This document shows positions 12,884 through 26,495 of a stretch of DNA of 64,000 nucleotides, in pieces (the first letter of the stretch is position 1; the number at the start of each line of letters is the position of its first letter). The stretch is from Isoetes taiwanensis (lineage: Eukaryota; Streptophyta; Lycopodiopsida; Isoetales; Isoetaceae). The position numbers and the translations under genes were made by a program. The notes under the pieces were generated by a model that ran no database searches, had not been told where the DNA came from, and saw nothing but the letters and a program-made list of their open reading frames with translations. The DNA lies in the NCBI GenBank assembly GCA_021234155.1, contig JAJEKV010000035.1:7995891-8059890 (forward strand). The letters run 5' to 3'.

Positions 12884-14115
12884 AGGCGGAATGCATTCAG
12901 CCAACTTCCATTCCGTAATATTGGGCTGCGCCACGTGGCGCCACGAAAATGCACGCCAGGAGAAAAAATGGACCCAACTTCTATATTGTAGGAAGTCGGC
13001 TACATTATTGTAGGAAGGCGGCGACAGGTCTTGTGGAAGCAGCCAGGCCTTTGCCGGAAGCCATAGCTTCAATTGCATGTTCTGCCATAGCCATAGCCAG
13101 GCTTGCAATTTTCCTGCGGCATGTTTTAGATTTGGAAAGCTCAGCAGTTAGACAGAAATGAGGTTTTCACAGAAGAAAACCCTGTTAGGGCCCAACATTG
13201 TTAAATCCGGCAGATTTATCGTTGAGCAGTATGGAAGGGTCGATTTGCAGCCAAGGTTTGACTGTTGCTGTTGTTCTATGTCTATTGTGCATATATTTGT
13301 TTTATTTTGTCTTCTGGTAAACACAGAGGTTCAATTTCTCTGAAGAAATAGGAGCAGCAAGGGTTTGCTGTGAAAAGTTAGGTGCTGTGAAAAGTTCTGT
13401 GAAAAGTTCAGGCATGCATCTTGGAAACAGCGACAGGGCACCGCTGCTGGATTTGCCATCGTTGTAGCCAAATGACTGCCAGATTTTCCATCGCTGTAGC
13501 CATCGCTCAAATATGGTTGAAACAGAGTAAGTTCCACGAATTAACCTTCATGCTTCACTGGATCTTAAGTCAAGTGCCTTCATGATTCACCAGATTTGGA
13601 AAGCCATGTTCTGGCCTCAGCACAGTGCAGCGCCATCGCTGTAGCTAGAGCAGATACGAAACAAAGCTCCATAGCTAGAGCATAGGGCAGATGGGCAAAG
13701 TTCAGCATGTTTGTTATGTTGTACTCTTGATGTGAGAATGATAACCATTGGATTTGTGTTTTTAAATGCCTCCTTACAAATCGGGTCAACATGGGGCTGT
13801 TTGACCCCATCTTGATTTGCATGGGACGGATCACAGGGACTGCCATAGAATATTCTGTGGGATATTGCATGATCTAATGGTCACAAAAAATTATGAGACA
13901 CCCCAAATGATAATACACCCCAAATTGTCTTCTCTCTGAATAGTTTCTGGATGGTCAGATTGTAGTCTTGATTTTAAGAATTTTGGTCCTCTCTCCATAA
14001 CAAAATAAAAATAGGGCCGGTGTTTTTGGCTGGGGCGCATTTTCGTGGCACCACGTGGCACTTACCCTACACTGGAAAATGGAATAAGGTCGCCCCATTT
14101 CGCATGACTGCCTGT
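12884..14115. mobile_element. Candidate non-autonomous TIR element, about 1.2 kb
   Basis: The two ends are diverged inverted repeats of about 90 bp. The best-kept core is GCCACGTGGCGCCACGAAAA at about 12930-12949 and its complement (one or two mismatches) at about 14035-14055. The outer parts align more weakly. No transposase is seen inside; the interior has repeated GCTGTAGCCATCGCT-like words. The exact ends and target duplication could not be fixed. Confidence 0.45.
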
Positions 14116-16791
14116 GCAAGCAATTCTTTAGGTTTAGGGCTTGCATTACCGCGTTCTTCGAGCTCTTGTTTTCTGCTATGGGGTTTTTTTTCCTACCTCT
14201 TCAAGCTCATCCAAGTTTTTTGCTGCAGATGTTCTTCCAGGATTTTGCTATAGGGTAGCCTTCCTTCCTTTTTTTTTGAGAGAGAGAGCGAGAAATTTTT
14301 ATTTTATATGAAATAAGAAGTACAATGTTGTAGAAACACATAAAAGATTACTATCTAGACATATATAATGCGGTTTTGAATTTTTCATTTTTGTTTTTGT
14401 CCCTTACGAATTTTTCCGCGCCGCAATCCATTTTCATGTTCTTCTGCCACGTTTTTATTGGTAGAATCAGCTCCGTCCAGTGCTATCACCTATGCTATGG
14501 CGGTGCTCCGTCGTGTTATGCTATGGCGGTGGGCAGTTGCTATGGCGATGGATAGAATAATAGGAGACAAGCAAGAGAAGGTTTCTTTCCGTGCAAAAAG
14601 GGCGACAACTGGTTGTTGGTTTAGTGCGGAATAATGAAAATACAAAAGGAACGGAATGCTATCGGAACTGGCTATGGCGGTCTGGAGCAGAGAAGGAAAA
14701 GAAAAATTAGCAACCGGCCGGACTTTGTTTTTCCCAGGTCGAATGCAGCAGAGGTAAGATTGCCCTTTCTGGGTTCTGAGCAAATAGCGAAGGTCTTGAA
14801 CTTTCTCTGTTTTCCTTCATCAGTCCTGAGCTTACCAAAGAAGCGTTGAGATAGAGACAGTCTAGATGCAGCTATGGTGCCCAAGCAGCCAGATTCTCGG
14901 ACCTCTGTTTATATGGGGCCGGTTTTTGCTTAGAAATTTCTCACTGTGAAATTTCTGTCTATGTATTCGATGTAAGGCCAAAGTGATCTAGATTCTTGCT
15001 GGGCAGATTGCTAAAAGCGCGCATGCAAGGCAGGCATCCAAAGTTTTTAGCTGTTTTAAGTTTATCTAGAAATCTTAATAACATATAAAACTCAAGCGGC
15101 AAGTTAGTATTATCTGGCAATAGAATGCGATGCGGACATGGATCTTGCTGCTTTTGGATTTTCTTCTGTGATTTCTGGATCAATCCGGTATGTGTATTCT
15201 TCTGGTTGGAAGCCGCCTTGGCTTAAACAGAGGATTTCTGTTATGCCAAATATCGATGCCCAAATGTTTTATGATGATTTTGAAACCCTAAACCTTCTAC
15301 CCTTTATATTTTTCAAGATCTGGCAGTAAAAAAGCAAAGGGATGCTCAGATGATGCTCCAAAAGGCAATAAGTTAAATCTAAGAGTTCAATGTGGAGAGA
15401 CAATAAGTTAAATCTAAGAGTTGGAGCCAGAGTGCAGAGGAAAGAAAAAAGAAGGCGACCCTCCAGCAAGGCGACCCATCCTGGCTTTGGAGGTATGTGT
15501 CATCTTTTCTTAAGGCTTATGTTAATTGCTTGAATCCAAAATTTTGCTTACAGGACATAAGACCAGGCAAGGATTGTTTGTAACTCCGAGAAAAGAGGAA
15601 TTTAGGGAGAAGGCCATGCCTGACACCACCTAAGAAGAATTTGAGGCCCACAAAATGGTCCTTGCATATGTCTCCGAATTGCATTGTGTATGCGACCTCT
15701 TCTTTCATGGTTTCTGAGGCTGTTTCCCAATTGGAAGATGTATTTGAAGTGATGACCCCCATTGGATACATTACAGTCAAAAGAACTGCCATCGCGATAT
15801 CTTATAGTTACAATTTGGTGCCTAGCTTCTTTGATTTTGTCTTTGGTTATCAAAGCTGTTTGGATTTGGGTCAATGGCCCATCAATAATTCAATCGTCTA
15901 TCTAGTCATGGCGACAATCCCTACTCTCAAACTAGGCAAGTTTGCATCAGATGCTGAGTTTCATGTTTATGAAGTGGATGCCAAGTCATTCATGACCATT
16001 CCATGTGACTGATCTTACGAGAACTGCTGCACTAATGTCGAATGCATCGAGTCCTATTTGCTGTAAGTGTCTTCTCCTTCTATATTAAGTTCATAATTTA
16101 TCACAAACTGAAGAGCACCCAAACTATTTGCAGGGCACTAAATCCCAATTCAGAAAAGGCATCACCACGCCCTCATTCATCCTCTTGCCTTTGGACTTTT
16201 TCTCAGAGGGAGCAAGCATGGGTGTCAGGGAGGATATGATCAATTCTTGGGGTCTTTTATTCTTTCCTCTTCGATTATGGATAAGGCATACATGACTAAT
16301 AAACAATGGAGGACCACACATGCGCATGTCCACTAAGATACAAAGAATGAAGGATGATATGAACATATCAAACCAAACATTAAGAAAGATGGGGCCCAGC
16401 TTATTACGTGGTGTCCTACATTAGTATGAACATCCAAGTCAAATCCCCTATGAGAGAATCCACTATGAATACTACATGTACCAATCTAATATTCCTCATT
16501 AAACATAACCTCCTAAATATTTCCTATTGAATTATGGGATCGAGAAGTTTTTTAAGGATGAAGTTGTGCTCTATAGTGGGAATCTCATGGTCAACACCAA
16601 TATTTGAAAGATCATCAAGTGTGAACACCAATGTTTGCATGAGATAAAATCATGGGATTTAACTCCCACAAGTGTGTGTCAAAATGCACATGCATTTTGC
16701 TTTTTTCTTTTTAACATTGATTATCTTATACACAAGGCCTATCTTTTGCATAGGGCATCTTTTGCACTAACTCGAACAAAAGAAATGTTCG
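14116..16791. other. No recognisable gene
   Basis: Contains repeats of the TGCTATGGCGGTG type (about 14490-14550) and a GA-rich tract at about 14276-14292. Around 15520-16012 both strands are open for 90-120 residues with nothing recognisable, which I take as chance or a very old gene fragment. Confidence 0.45.
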
Positions 16792-18014
16792 CGGCTTGGC
16801 CGCCGCGATAAATTTCTTGTAGGAGTAATTTCAATATCTTCATCCTTTATGTGCACCAAAATTACTCTGTCGTCCTTTATATGCACCAAACTTATTCTGC
16901 TCTGTAAGCTGATATATATTAAGCGCATAAAGTTTCCATTATGGTAACCAGAATAGCCAAGATGATGCTAGAAAAGCAGATCCCTGAAATAATCTTTCAA
17001 TTTTTAAGAATCATAGCCACGAATCCAGAAGTAATGAGAAGCGGAGGAAGTTACATGGTCTTGCTGGATGTTGAGCTCCAAATTCCTGTACAACTGCATC
17101 AATGTAGCATTAAATTCCAAGCAACTCGAATAGTAGTATCGAGGGATCCTATTCCAAGCTTATGAGCACTTAGAATGGAAACCTGTAGTTTGGCTTATCA
17201 TTACCAAAATCTACACTTAAGCCTCAGTACTTGAGCGGCTATTCAAGCATGAAATACTTGAGATAGGACTAGGATTCTTGGAAATTCAAATCAAGATTCA
17301 GATCTTGAACAAGCTATTTTCTGCCCTGCCATACAGTTTTATGCCTGTGATGTCTATCAAAATTGACACAATGGAATGTATAATGTTATAATCCAAACAT
17401 TTAGACGGCAAAGTGGTGCACAAGAAAGAATAGCATAGATATTTTAATGTCCATGAAGACCAAGAGGCGATGGGACCCATACAATGGGCTAGTACAACCA
17501 TTACCACTAGGATTAAAAAGCTCCTACCTCGAAAGTTTTTCATAGTATAGGTAGAATGTTTATATTTGGATTTAAGGACCAACATTTTAGTTCTCCCTTT
17601 TTTTTTCTTGGAAAGAAAGATTGTATATTCATCAAGTAGGAAATATTACATCATGAAGATCCCTCTTGTTGTACCTGTAAGCCTCATCTGCCTAGCTGAT
17701 ACTATAGGATTAAAATCAACATCTTCTCAACGATCCAGAATACTATAGGAGTCAAGAACATACTTTCCAAAAGCTGCAGTTAAACCCTTGAATGATCATC
17801 CAAATTCAAGAGTAGAGTAAAGACTAATCAAGTTTGTCCTTTCAAAGTGCTTTCAATTCTTCCATTAAAATCAATCATCCAGGTTCAAGTATAGAGCAAA
17901 GACTAAGTATGTCTGGCCTTTCAAAGTGGTCTTGCCAAAATACACACTATTTATGATGTATCAATACTTAAGTTTATCTATACAAGAAGTTTATCGCGGT
18001 GGCGCGAACATTTC
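16792..18014. mobile_element. Candidate MULE- or MITE-like TIR element, about 1.2 kb
   Basis: The left end 16792-16832 (GAAATGTTCGCGG, then CCGCGATAAATTTCTTGTA) is matched in inverted orientation by 17981-18014 (TACAAGAAGTTTATCGCGG, then CGCGAACATTTC). The right end lacks about 7 bp of the left. Flanks ACTAACTCG and ACTAACTTG resemble a 9-bp target duplication, but their distances to the ends are unequal. No coding region was recognised inside. Confidence 0.5.
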
Positions 18015-18850
18015 TCTCTACTAACTTGACGTCGATGGTTGTAAAAGGTCCTCAAGTCACTCTCCAACTCAATTCAATTTAGCTTCCTTAATTCATTTTA
18101 GCTTATGTCCAACATTTGTTAATGGTTCCTTGCTTGGTAGTGAATCTGTGCCAGTTCAAAACAATACAAAATAAGTTTCTAAACATGTGAGATTTAACCC
18201 ATGATTTTCCACCAAAAAAAAAAGGGGAAAAAAGAATGAAAATATTTTTCACTGACCTGTTATACTTTTTGTTTCAAACATGTGTCTACCAACAGCTGAT
18301 ACATAATACTTAGCAATATGGCGAACAATTCAACCATACAGCAAAAAATACTGTCAACATTAGAAGAGAACTTCTACATCCTTGGTTTGTGCTATGGATA
18401 TGGATCTACAACATTAATAAATGGTACTATGTAATAATGGCAATAAGCGCCATTATTCGAGTTCTACTGCCCGAAATTTTCGACTGGACCCAACAGAACC
18501 TAGTTTGGAGATTTTGGACTGCCTCAACTCTGCTGAGCCCCTTTATTTCTATTCAATATTCCTAGCTTCAGCTTTTGGAGCACAGAAAAGTGCTTTTTCC
18601 GATTGCCGAAAGTAAGCATGTTCGGTTTTCTGTAACTTTTAAAGACCATGGATTGAAACAGAGTGCCAAATATGAGCTCTCATCTAAGAGCTGCACATAA
18701 TAGCTCCCGTATAAACAACAGATAAACTTTATGTGCTTGGCTGCACTCTGTTAGTCTCCTTAAAACTTCATTTTGCTAGGATATGATGTTTTTCTTCTTC
18801 TTTAATTTGTATTGTATTGTATATGCTATGCTTCTAAACTTCTTCTTTAG
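18015..18850. other. No recognisable gene
   Basis: AT-rich sequence with no motif or long open frame on either strand. Confidence 0.45.
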
Positions 18851-18852
18851 CA

Positions 18853-21646
18853 TTGTGGTCTTTCCGAATTATTGCCCCCCATGTCGTCAAGCACTTCCAG
18901 GTGGGAACAACTAATAGGGATGAAGAGATCGACTCAGACCACTTACCACTTTACTTGAAGTTGGCTTGGCATGTTGTGCGAACCCCCTGTGCCACAGCTC
19001 CTTACATGCCTCAGCTGCGATTGGATTATGAACATGCGGGGGCTTATGCCCAGGTGCTTATAGATGACCTGTCAGAAATTTTGCAATATCCTACACTAGA
19101 GCAAGCGAGACGCCCGGTGGACTGATGTGCTTAGGGCTGCAACGGCGAGAGATGCTTTGGGATAAGCCGCCCGCGGACGGACCTCAAGAACACAACCTTC
19201 CACGTAATCAATGGTTTGATGCGAGTGCAAAGGAACACAAGCGGCTGGCTCCGCCAAGTCCACGGACCACGCTTTGCGCCCACATGCGGTCGGGCCGGTA
19301 TAAGAAAGCGGGTACATTGCGGCACATCAAAGGGAAATGTTTTATCTCACGGGCGTCACCCGGGACCTTACGGCGAAGGGTTCTTAGAAAGCGATCACGA
19401 CCCACCCGGGGAACATCACTCCGGCGGTGGAGGCAATACTTACAAGCGGCTATCACGACCCTCGGGGTGCACATGCGGCATTACCCCGCAAGAAGGCCCG
19501 GTCTTTGGAAATCCAGGTGGGGCGTGGAACAAGGCTTCGGCGTCTTGCCAATGGGAAAGCCCGGACCTAGATGGCATGCGGCGAGAATTGCTTAAGTGGG
19601 CGGGGCCGTCCATAATACCAGTCTTGACCGCCTTGTTCAACAAGGCATTACGGGGAAGGCTTCCGATGCGGTGGACCAATAGCGAGTTGTTCCCATCTAT
19701 AAAGGCGGGGTGACCCGCCTTTGCCCGACCAATCTGCGAACAATCATGGTCGGTTCGGTGTTTGCAAAATTGCTTCTTTGGGATTCTCGGCGGCGGTGGC
19801 CGGGCGGGAGGCGGCGAGAGATACGGGCCCTCACCCAGGCGGGATTGGACCCGACACTCAACCATTGACCACATCTTCACATTGCAAGCTACGGTTGAAG
19901 GCGGCCGGGAACCACCGTCGGGATCTATATTGTTGCCGTGGATTTTGCAAAGGCATTTGAATAATCGCGTGCCTTGGGAAAAACTATGGGCAAGATTGCG
20001 ACATTTGGGGGTTCCGGTAGATTTGCGAATGCGATTAATGCGAGGCTTTATGAAAGATGCTCGGGTCGGTTGCGTGGAAACAAGTCAACCATTTGATAGT
20101 AGTATCGGGGGTTCGCCCGGGGATGCCCTCTCTCCCCAACATTGTTTGGGCTTTACATTGATCAATTGGATTGGCTGGCTTGGCGATAATGGGGGCGGCG
20201 GGGCTCACCTTCTCTACCGGATCATCAAGCGGTTAATATATGCTGATGATGTGGACCTCTAGCTTACACACCGGCGGACATGCAACAACATCTCGATGCC
20301 ACGGGACACATTTTGTCAAGCGATTGATATCTTGGCGTCAACTTGGCCAAGACTAAGGTGGTTTTCATACCATCTTCCGCGACGGTAGGATCCCCTCCTT
20401 CAGATTCAGAGGCGGAATGTGGAAGTAGCATCCACATACAAATATTTGGGAGTGGAGTTTCCGTCTACTATGCCTTTGGGACACATCCATCTGACTACGA
20501 GTTACGGCGGTGGAAAGCACTATATGCAATGCAAAACAATAGTCATAGAGCGGAGTTGTATGATTGGACCCATCGGTCACACTGTTCAAAGTCTTAGTGG
20601 AGCTGTCCTTTTATATGGGGTTGAAGTATGGGGCCCGGTGGTATCCCCGCTACTTGGAATGACTTGGGCAGGTGCGAGAAAGCCTTCTTGGTACGAGCAC
20701 TAGGGGTGAAGTCCACGGTCCCATATCAAATTCTCTGCGGGAAGCTTGAGATTCTTGCCTCTTGAGAGGGCGACCCTTGATCGCCACATTGTCTATTCGG
20801 AAGATGGTCAACATGGGCGATGCTCGTCTCCCAAAACTAGCTTATATCATGGCAATGGGGCCACAATGCCTCAAGGCCTCTTTGGAGGAAAAGAGAGCTC
20901 AATGGATGGCTAGATGGAATGTGCGAGGAGCGAGGTGCATACATGTGCAAACAGAGGCGATCGCCATAGCTTGAGGCAATATCTTGGCGCTTGCTTCATC
21001 GGCAAGCTTTGGGATGCCATGGCGCCCTTGAGCAGGTCAAGGCGGCACACACTACCCGCGCCACATAAATCCCACATTGGAGCGAGGCCCACAATGCTAC
21101 TGCGCACCCACTTGCCCATGAAAAAGCCTTGGACTCATTGCCTCCATTCGCCGCGGGGGCACATCATCTTGAATTGAGGCAGGCGGATGGATTGGTGAGC
21201 CATGTCGGGACCGGCTCTGTCAATGCCGCCAAATGGGAGTCATTGAGAATGAATCTCATACCCTTCAAAGTTGCCCGACATATGATCAAATCCGGACGTG
21301 CTATCTTTGAGTTGGTCGGGGCTGGGCGGTCGCTACATGTGACATTGAGCACGGCATCCGTAAAATGCGGATGCTAGGATCATACCTTCCGAGGAGGTCA
21401 TGGACATGCGAGATCAGCTATGTCCTCGCACGCACTTGACATGTACATACACACTTATTTCATGATGATGTATACTTATGCGGTTTTGACATTCTTATTT
21501 CGCCCGCAGTTTTCCCTCGAAAACCCTTGGGTGGGGTTTTAGCCCGGACAAGTAATAAGTTTCTTTGCGCTCCTTCAGGTCCCATAGGCCGATTGGTCTC
21601 AGTGGACGATAAAAAAACTATTCTATTCTATTCTATTCTTTCTATT
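18853..21646 (+). mobile_element. Decayed, 5'-truncated LINE (same clade as LINE-A) with a TATTC tail
   Basis: Three broken frames together carry the end of an AP-endonuclease domain (SDHLPLYLKL, about 18935), reverse transcriptase motifs (PSIKAG; GSPGDALSP at about 20110; the catalytic YADDVDL at about 20238), then VNLAKTKVVF (about 20340), TYKYLGVEF and LLYGVEVWGPVV. The order and wording match the minus-strand LINE-A in this window (VNLAKTKIVIFG, YRYLGYD, LYGAEAWGPGL). The copy ends in ACTATTCTATTCTATTC (about 21619), a pentanucleotide tail like that of LINE-A. Many stops and frameshifts make it inactive. The region is distinctly GC-richer than its flanks. Confidence 0.85.
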
Positions 21647-23667
21647 CCAGTTTGCTGCCTGTTTGCCCCAGGTTGCCCCATGTTTCTGGAGGTGCTTGTT
21701 TTTGTCTCCAAGGCTTTGCTTTTGTTTTTCTAGTTTCGCCAAAAAACAGTGGTGCCTATTGATGCCTTCAAAAAATGCTATTGTCAGTGTATCTGTTTAT
21801 CAGTGAAGATATTCCCTTGATGGAATAGCAATTCCCAAAATCCGAGCTCAAAGTGGGATTTTGCGAAGGGGGAAAAGGGTTTGTCACGGAATTATATGAG
21901 CTAACATGGTAACTATCGCCATCAATTCAAGGCAACATATTTTGTTGCAGAATCAGACAGAGATGCACAAAGGAGGAACTGGAGCAAGGTAACCTGATGT
22001 CCTCAATTTTTGATCCTTCATCCGCGTATAGTTGTCTGAGTTTTAGAACATCTGGCATCTTGCCTAGCATCTGCAATCCAGGGGCTTCATTTGCAAGAAC
22101 TGTCTTGGTAAGCAAGGTATTGTTTCTTGCCTTGAAATTAGATGATACTCAGACGGCCTTTAAAAAATTTATAATTATTGACTAGTAAACGTGTGCCCGG
22201 CGTTGCCGAGCTACTGTCCTAACATATATTTTTACTCGGCCTTCAACGTCTATGTATGCAACTTCCGTCAACAACACGTCTTGATATTTGCAAGAATGGA
22301 CATTGTTTTGCTTTTATAATTATTTGTTATTGAAATTGCTTAATGACAGTATCATAAATGTACTAACTTTGTGTTTATAGATTTTAGTAGAGAAAACAAT
22401 GCTTTATTAGGGCGGTTTTGGAGGGGGAGCATAACAAAGTTTTGAGGCTTTGGCTGTAATTATAGATCAAACTGGCATTGACATGGTATATTCCAAATGG
22501 TACAAGTACAATATATCCTGAACCATAAAAAAGCGATGCAAGAACCATCCAAGAATGGTTACACTTTCAAATAACATATCATTTTGCAAAGATAAACAAA
22601 AAGTGCATATAATTACTAATGATCTCAAGTACATACCTTTGCAAGTTATCTCATGTTCACAACGTTGCTAAGCATTGGCAAAATCATAGTTCATTAGTAA
22701 TTACAGTAGAGTAGACACATTCTAAACAATTTTACAGTTTTACAAAAGCAAGAAAACTAAATTATAGGATAGTCGCACCACATATAACCCCTATCCTCGA
22801 GCAGCTTGCGAAGATCTTTGGTTAAAAAAAACAATTAAGCTAAGGCATTTCAACTAAATTGAAGTTGATGATTTGTCACTGCCTTGACATACTTTGAGAC
22901 ATTATAATGACATATTGCAGAAAAGGATTCAGCCAGACAAAATCATTTATTGTTTCTCGAATATTTTGAGCACATGTGCCATTTCTTGTTTCTCGAATAT
23001 CCTGAGCACATGTGCCAATATAAGTTTCATATCTTCAGTGCTGATGATTTAGGAGCAAATCATCATTAGAGCTCAAGTGAGTCAGGGTCCAATTAGATAA
23101 TGGTTTAGAAAATGGATTGTAGACATTGAAGAGATTGCAGCTAATCATTGATGTCATACACGTGTGAGTAATCTTTTAAGAATATGCATGCCTTAAAAAT
23201 TTTATAATTATTGATACTTCAACAACAAATGGCCGAATCAAATTAATACATATCCTTTTTCTCTTGTGTTGTACTTCACGTCCATTACAACTAAAATGAT
23301 CCATTGCATATAGCCTAAACAAGCATTCGTCTCTTCAATGATGCATTTACTACTAACTAGGTCTTTGAAGGAGATCAAGACTTTTGTTCCCAAATTAATG
23401 TGACTTACAACCTCAAGATTTATACCTAAAGGGGATTCAAATGTTCGTTGATTGGGGTTTTGAGGCAATATAATACCCAAAACAAGTACGTGCAACATAT
23501 GCAATTTGCACTTGTATGGAATATATTCAATAGCAGAAAACCAAAGATTAATCTATACACATGAGAGTTGTTCACGCTAGAACCAAACATGGATACATTG
23601 AGTGAAAACCATAGTTCATGCATATACGTGAAGTTTAATAACGGTCATTAATAAAAATCATTCATGC
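21647..23667. other. No recognisable gene
   Basis: AT-rich; open frames are under 90 residues without motifs. A 36-bp unit beginning TGTTTCTCGAATAT is duplicated in tandem at 22951-23020. Confidence 0.45.
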
Positions 23668-24866
23668 TCACAACATGTTTCTTCGAGATCGAAATCGTGT
23701 GCAAGTGCAATTGCAGTTGCAAGAGGAAGTTTGATAAACATGTACTTGGACATTTGTAATTGCAGTGTTGCAGTCGGTTGTGGGAACCAAATTGATGCTC
23801 ACCCTATCACCCAAGGATTTGAATGTAACTCGACCAAGTCGCCAATCCATGCCAGGAATAGTGCTCATATTGGCTGCAACTCCATTCAAAGGTAATGAGG
23901 ATGGTGTAATAGTGGCCCAAACACTGACATCCACCAAATTGCTACAGTTGGCGACGGGTGCAACTTGGAAAGTAAGCTCGTGCTTTTCACCAGGATATGT
24001 AGGAATAACTTGGGTGACATAGTCACCATCGGTAGCATTAAGGACAATAACATTGGCATAAGAAGGAAGAGGGCAAGAAGGGAGGTCTTGGCAGGATCGG
24101 ATAGAACCTCGCATTTGCCAGTCACAGATAGCGAACGAGCTGAAGCTGCGGCGAGCTTCGGGAACGGGGGTATAGAAGTAGGTGTTACGAACAAGGTTAA
24201 AGAACTTGGAAGGGGGGAGGGGGAGGGTGTAGTTTTGGAGGGTGGAGTTGGGGACGAGGGTGAAGTTGAAGAGGGAGGTGGCGGAGCCATAGAGGGTGGG
24301 GCGGAGCTGGAGGGGCCAGAAGGAGCGACGCGTGGGCTCGGCGGATAGGTAGGGGCCGAGGGGGAGCTGAGGGTAACCTGCGTAAAAAAAAATGATACAA
24401 AGTTATTAGTTCAAAACTAAATATACTCAAATACTCGAACACGAAGCTAACCTGCAGCGTTTCGGATGGTGTTGTCCCGGATCATCCATCGTTGGGTTTG
24501 GGAAGGGTCGGAGGAGTTGCAAGGCGAAATTAGAACGGCAGGGGTGATGTTGAAGGAGAGCTGGGGGGCGTCGAGGCAGAGGGTGCCGTTGGGGGAGGAG
24601 ACGAAGAGGGCCAGGGTCGCGGCGTCGTAGTCCCACTGCTCCTGCGGGGCGTCGAGGCCAGTGCAGTCGTAAAGCCCCACGATTTCGCCGGAGCTCAGGT
24701 TGCCGCGGTGCACGTTGAAGCACATCGACCGGCAGCGCGGCGGCAGCTGCGCGTCCGCCCCGTTGCCTTCCACCACCCATGACCAGCCGCTGCATCCCCT
24801 CCCCATCCCTAATGCTATCAACACTACTGCCATTGCTGCTGCCGCTCCTCCCCAGCCCAACGCCAT
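23668..24866 (-). CDS. Secreted or vacuolar protein with a ricin-type beta-trefoil lectin domain (2 exons)
   Basis: Exon 1 is 24866-24452 and exon 2 is 24377-23668, joined by a GT-AG intron of 74 bp with phases in agreement, giving about 374 residues. Residues 1-27 form a signal peptide (hydrophobic AMAVVLIALGMG). Residues about 40-145 look like a ricin-B beta-trefoil: two Q-x-W motifs (QEQW, QRW) with intervening cysteines and LCLDA. Such domains bind galactose-type sugars; the enzymatic A chain of toxins is absent. The C-terminal ~200 residues (several Cys, many N-glycosylation sequons, beta-strand-like ELTFQVAPV and VSINLVPTT) are not a family I can name; a DUF642-like galactose-binding fold is possible. 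The last residues CNCNCTC are unusual. Exon 1 is very GC-rich compared with the AT-rich flanks. No neighbour suggests an operon-like role. Confidence 0.75.
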
Positions 24867-26495
24867 TTTTCTTTCTTTTCTCCCCCCTCCCCTCCCTCTT
24901 CCCTTCTTTATAACCTAACTCGCCCATGTCGATGCCTCGGTGCCCCTTGCGTTTCTATAACGTTTTTTTTGCCTCCTCGTCTTCCCCCTTCCCATTTCTT
25001 GCCCTTTCCTATCCCCACCTTCGGTTTTACTTCGTTCCACATTTAGGAAAATCTCCTGTAATACCTTGTTGGTCTTTAGAAGTGATGCCAGAGCAAACAT
25101 TGATTGTTTGATCAGTACAATTACTTCGAGCTAGACACCAGGGTTGAAATTTGGACGATTTCTCTCCAAAATTTCTGATCAAAGTTGAAAAATTCCAGTA
25201 TTTAAAGTAAATGCATCAATGTTGGGAAAAATTTAGTACCTTAAAATGAATGCAAGAAATTTTTTCATAAAATTTTGTAAGAAGATAATGCAAATTAGTC
25301 AATTTTCTCCTAAAAATCCGATAATCATAAGTAAAGATGGGCATTTTTGCTAGTTAAAGAAAAATATAAAATTTTGGCATTGGGCTAGACTTCACTAAAG
25401 GTAATGCTTGTGCAATTCTTATCACCTAATACCAATTTCCAATGAGTTTGGCCTTATTGGATCATTGCTTATACTTGTCAATTGCTTCTCTCATTCCCTT
25501 CAAAAACATTTTGTCTTCTGTTCATAATGCTTATGGAAGCTTTCTATGTAGTTACACAAGTCGTGCTCTCATATTAGGGAAAGGATACATATTACGAGCA
25601 CGTCCCGGGGAATTCGCCTTTGAAACACCCCTATGAGCATTGAAAAAATACCCATTCCATTGAAAAATATATATTAGAATCTCAGCAAGCGGTAAAAACC
25701 CCTATTAAGTTTGCACAATTCGTTTCGTATTGTGGGAAGGCCTTTCACGCATGTTTGGGACTATGATTCGTGGCGTGTATTATATGCAAAACCGTATATT
25801 TATGCATGTCTGAGCAAGTTAGTTTCATTTAGAGGTGCTGTTTCTTTTTTTAGGGTTTTTTTTATCCTTTTTGGGCATAGTACGGAAAATAGAAGGGACA
25901 CGACCAGATTTGGGAACTTTGGCACAACAGACAAGATGGCGCTGCTGTCTCTTCCCATGCCGAAATTGTTGGCCTTATGTAAAGAGGTCCATGAAGACAT
26001 GAGGCAATCTTGCGATGCATAGATTGTCACCAATTTTTCTGGTGGATAGGAGCAGATGGAGCTGCTAAATGGCCAAATCCAACGAGGAGGGCTAAGGAGC
26101 AGGGAACTTAGATTTGGAGCCTTGAAGGCGATCTAGTGGTGAGGCTGAAGAATGCCCTGAAGCGAAAGAATGCCCTGAACAACTGAAGCTGAAGCTGAAG
26201 GATCCCTTGAATGCCTAATGGCCGGGACGACTTACCTGTTACCTGAATGCCTGACGGCCAAGATGCATGGTTAGAAAATAACGCATTAGTCCCTTTTTGG
26301 CTAAGGCATAATAACTTGATAACTCCTAACATCATACTAACTTCGTTAGTTTCACCCAAAAATTACAGGTCACCAATTTTGGAAAAAAAAAACATTGTGT
26401 GTACTTTTGTCTCAGGAATTCAGTCATATTGTTTTTATAGCAGCCAAGTCAAGGATTTAGGTGCCCACATTCATTTTGTCCCTGCTGCTCTCTGT
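24867..26495. other. Upstream region of the lectin-like gene; no other gene seen
   Basis: A pyrimidine-rich block directly upstream of 24866 is likely promoter and 5' UTR. The rest is AT-rich without recognisable coding. Confidence 0.45.

Noticed and set aside
12949-13343. Small host gene between CCZ1 and the TIR elements
   Set aside because: The open frames lie inside a repeat-derived region between inverted ends and show no family resemblance.
15517-16012. Overlapping open frames on both strands (90-123 residues)
   Set aside because: No recognisable motif, no splice context, and both strands equally open.
22186-22215. Element end suggested by GTGCCCGGCGTTGCCG
   Set aside because: A short GC word with no partner or duplication found.
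24427-24927. Alternative 166-residue frame over the lectin-gene first exon
   Set aside because: It is basic and low in complexity and arises from high GC. The frame with a signal peptide, Q-x-W motifs and a matching splice phase is preferred.
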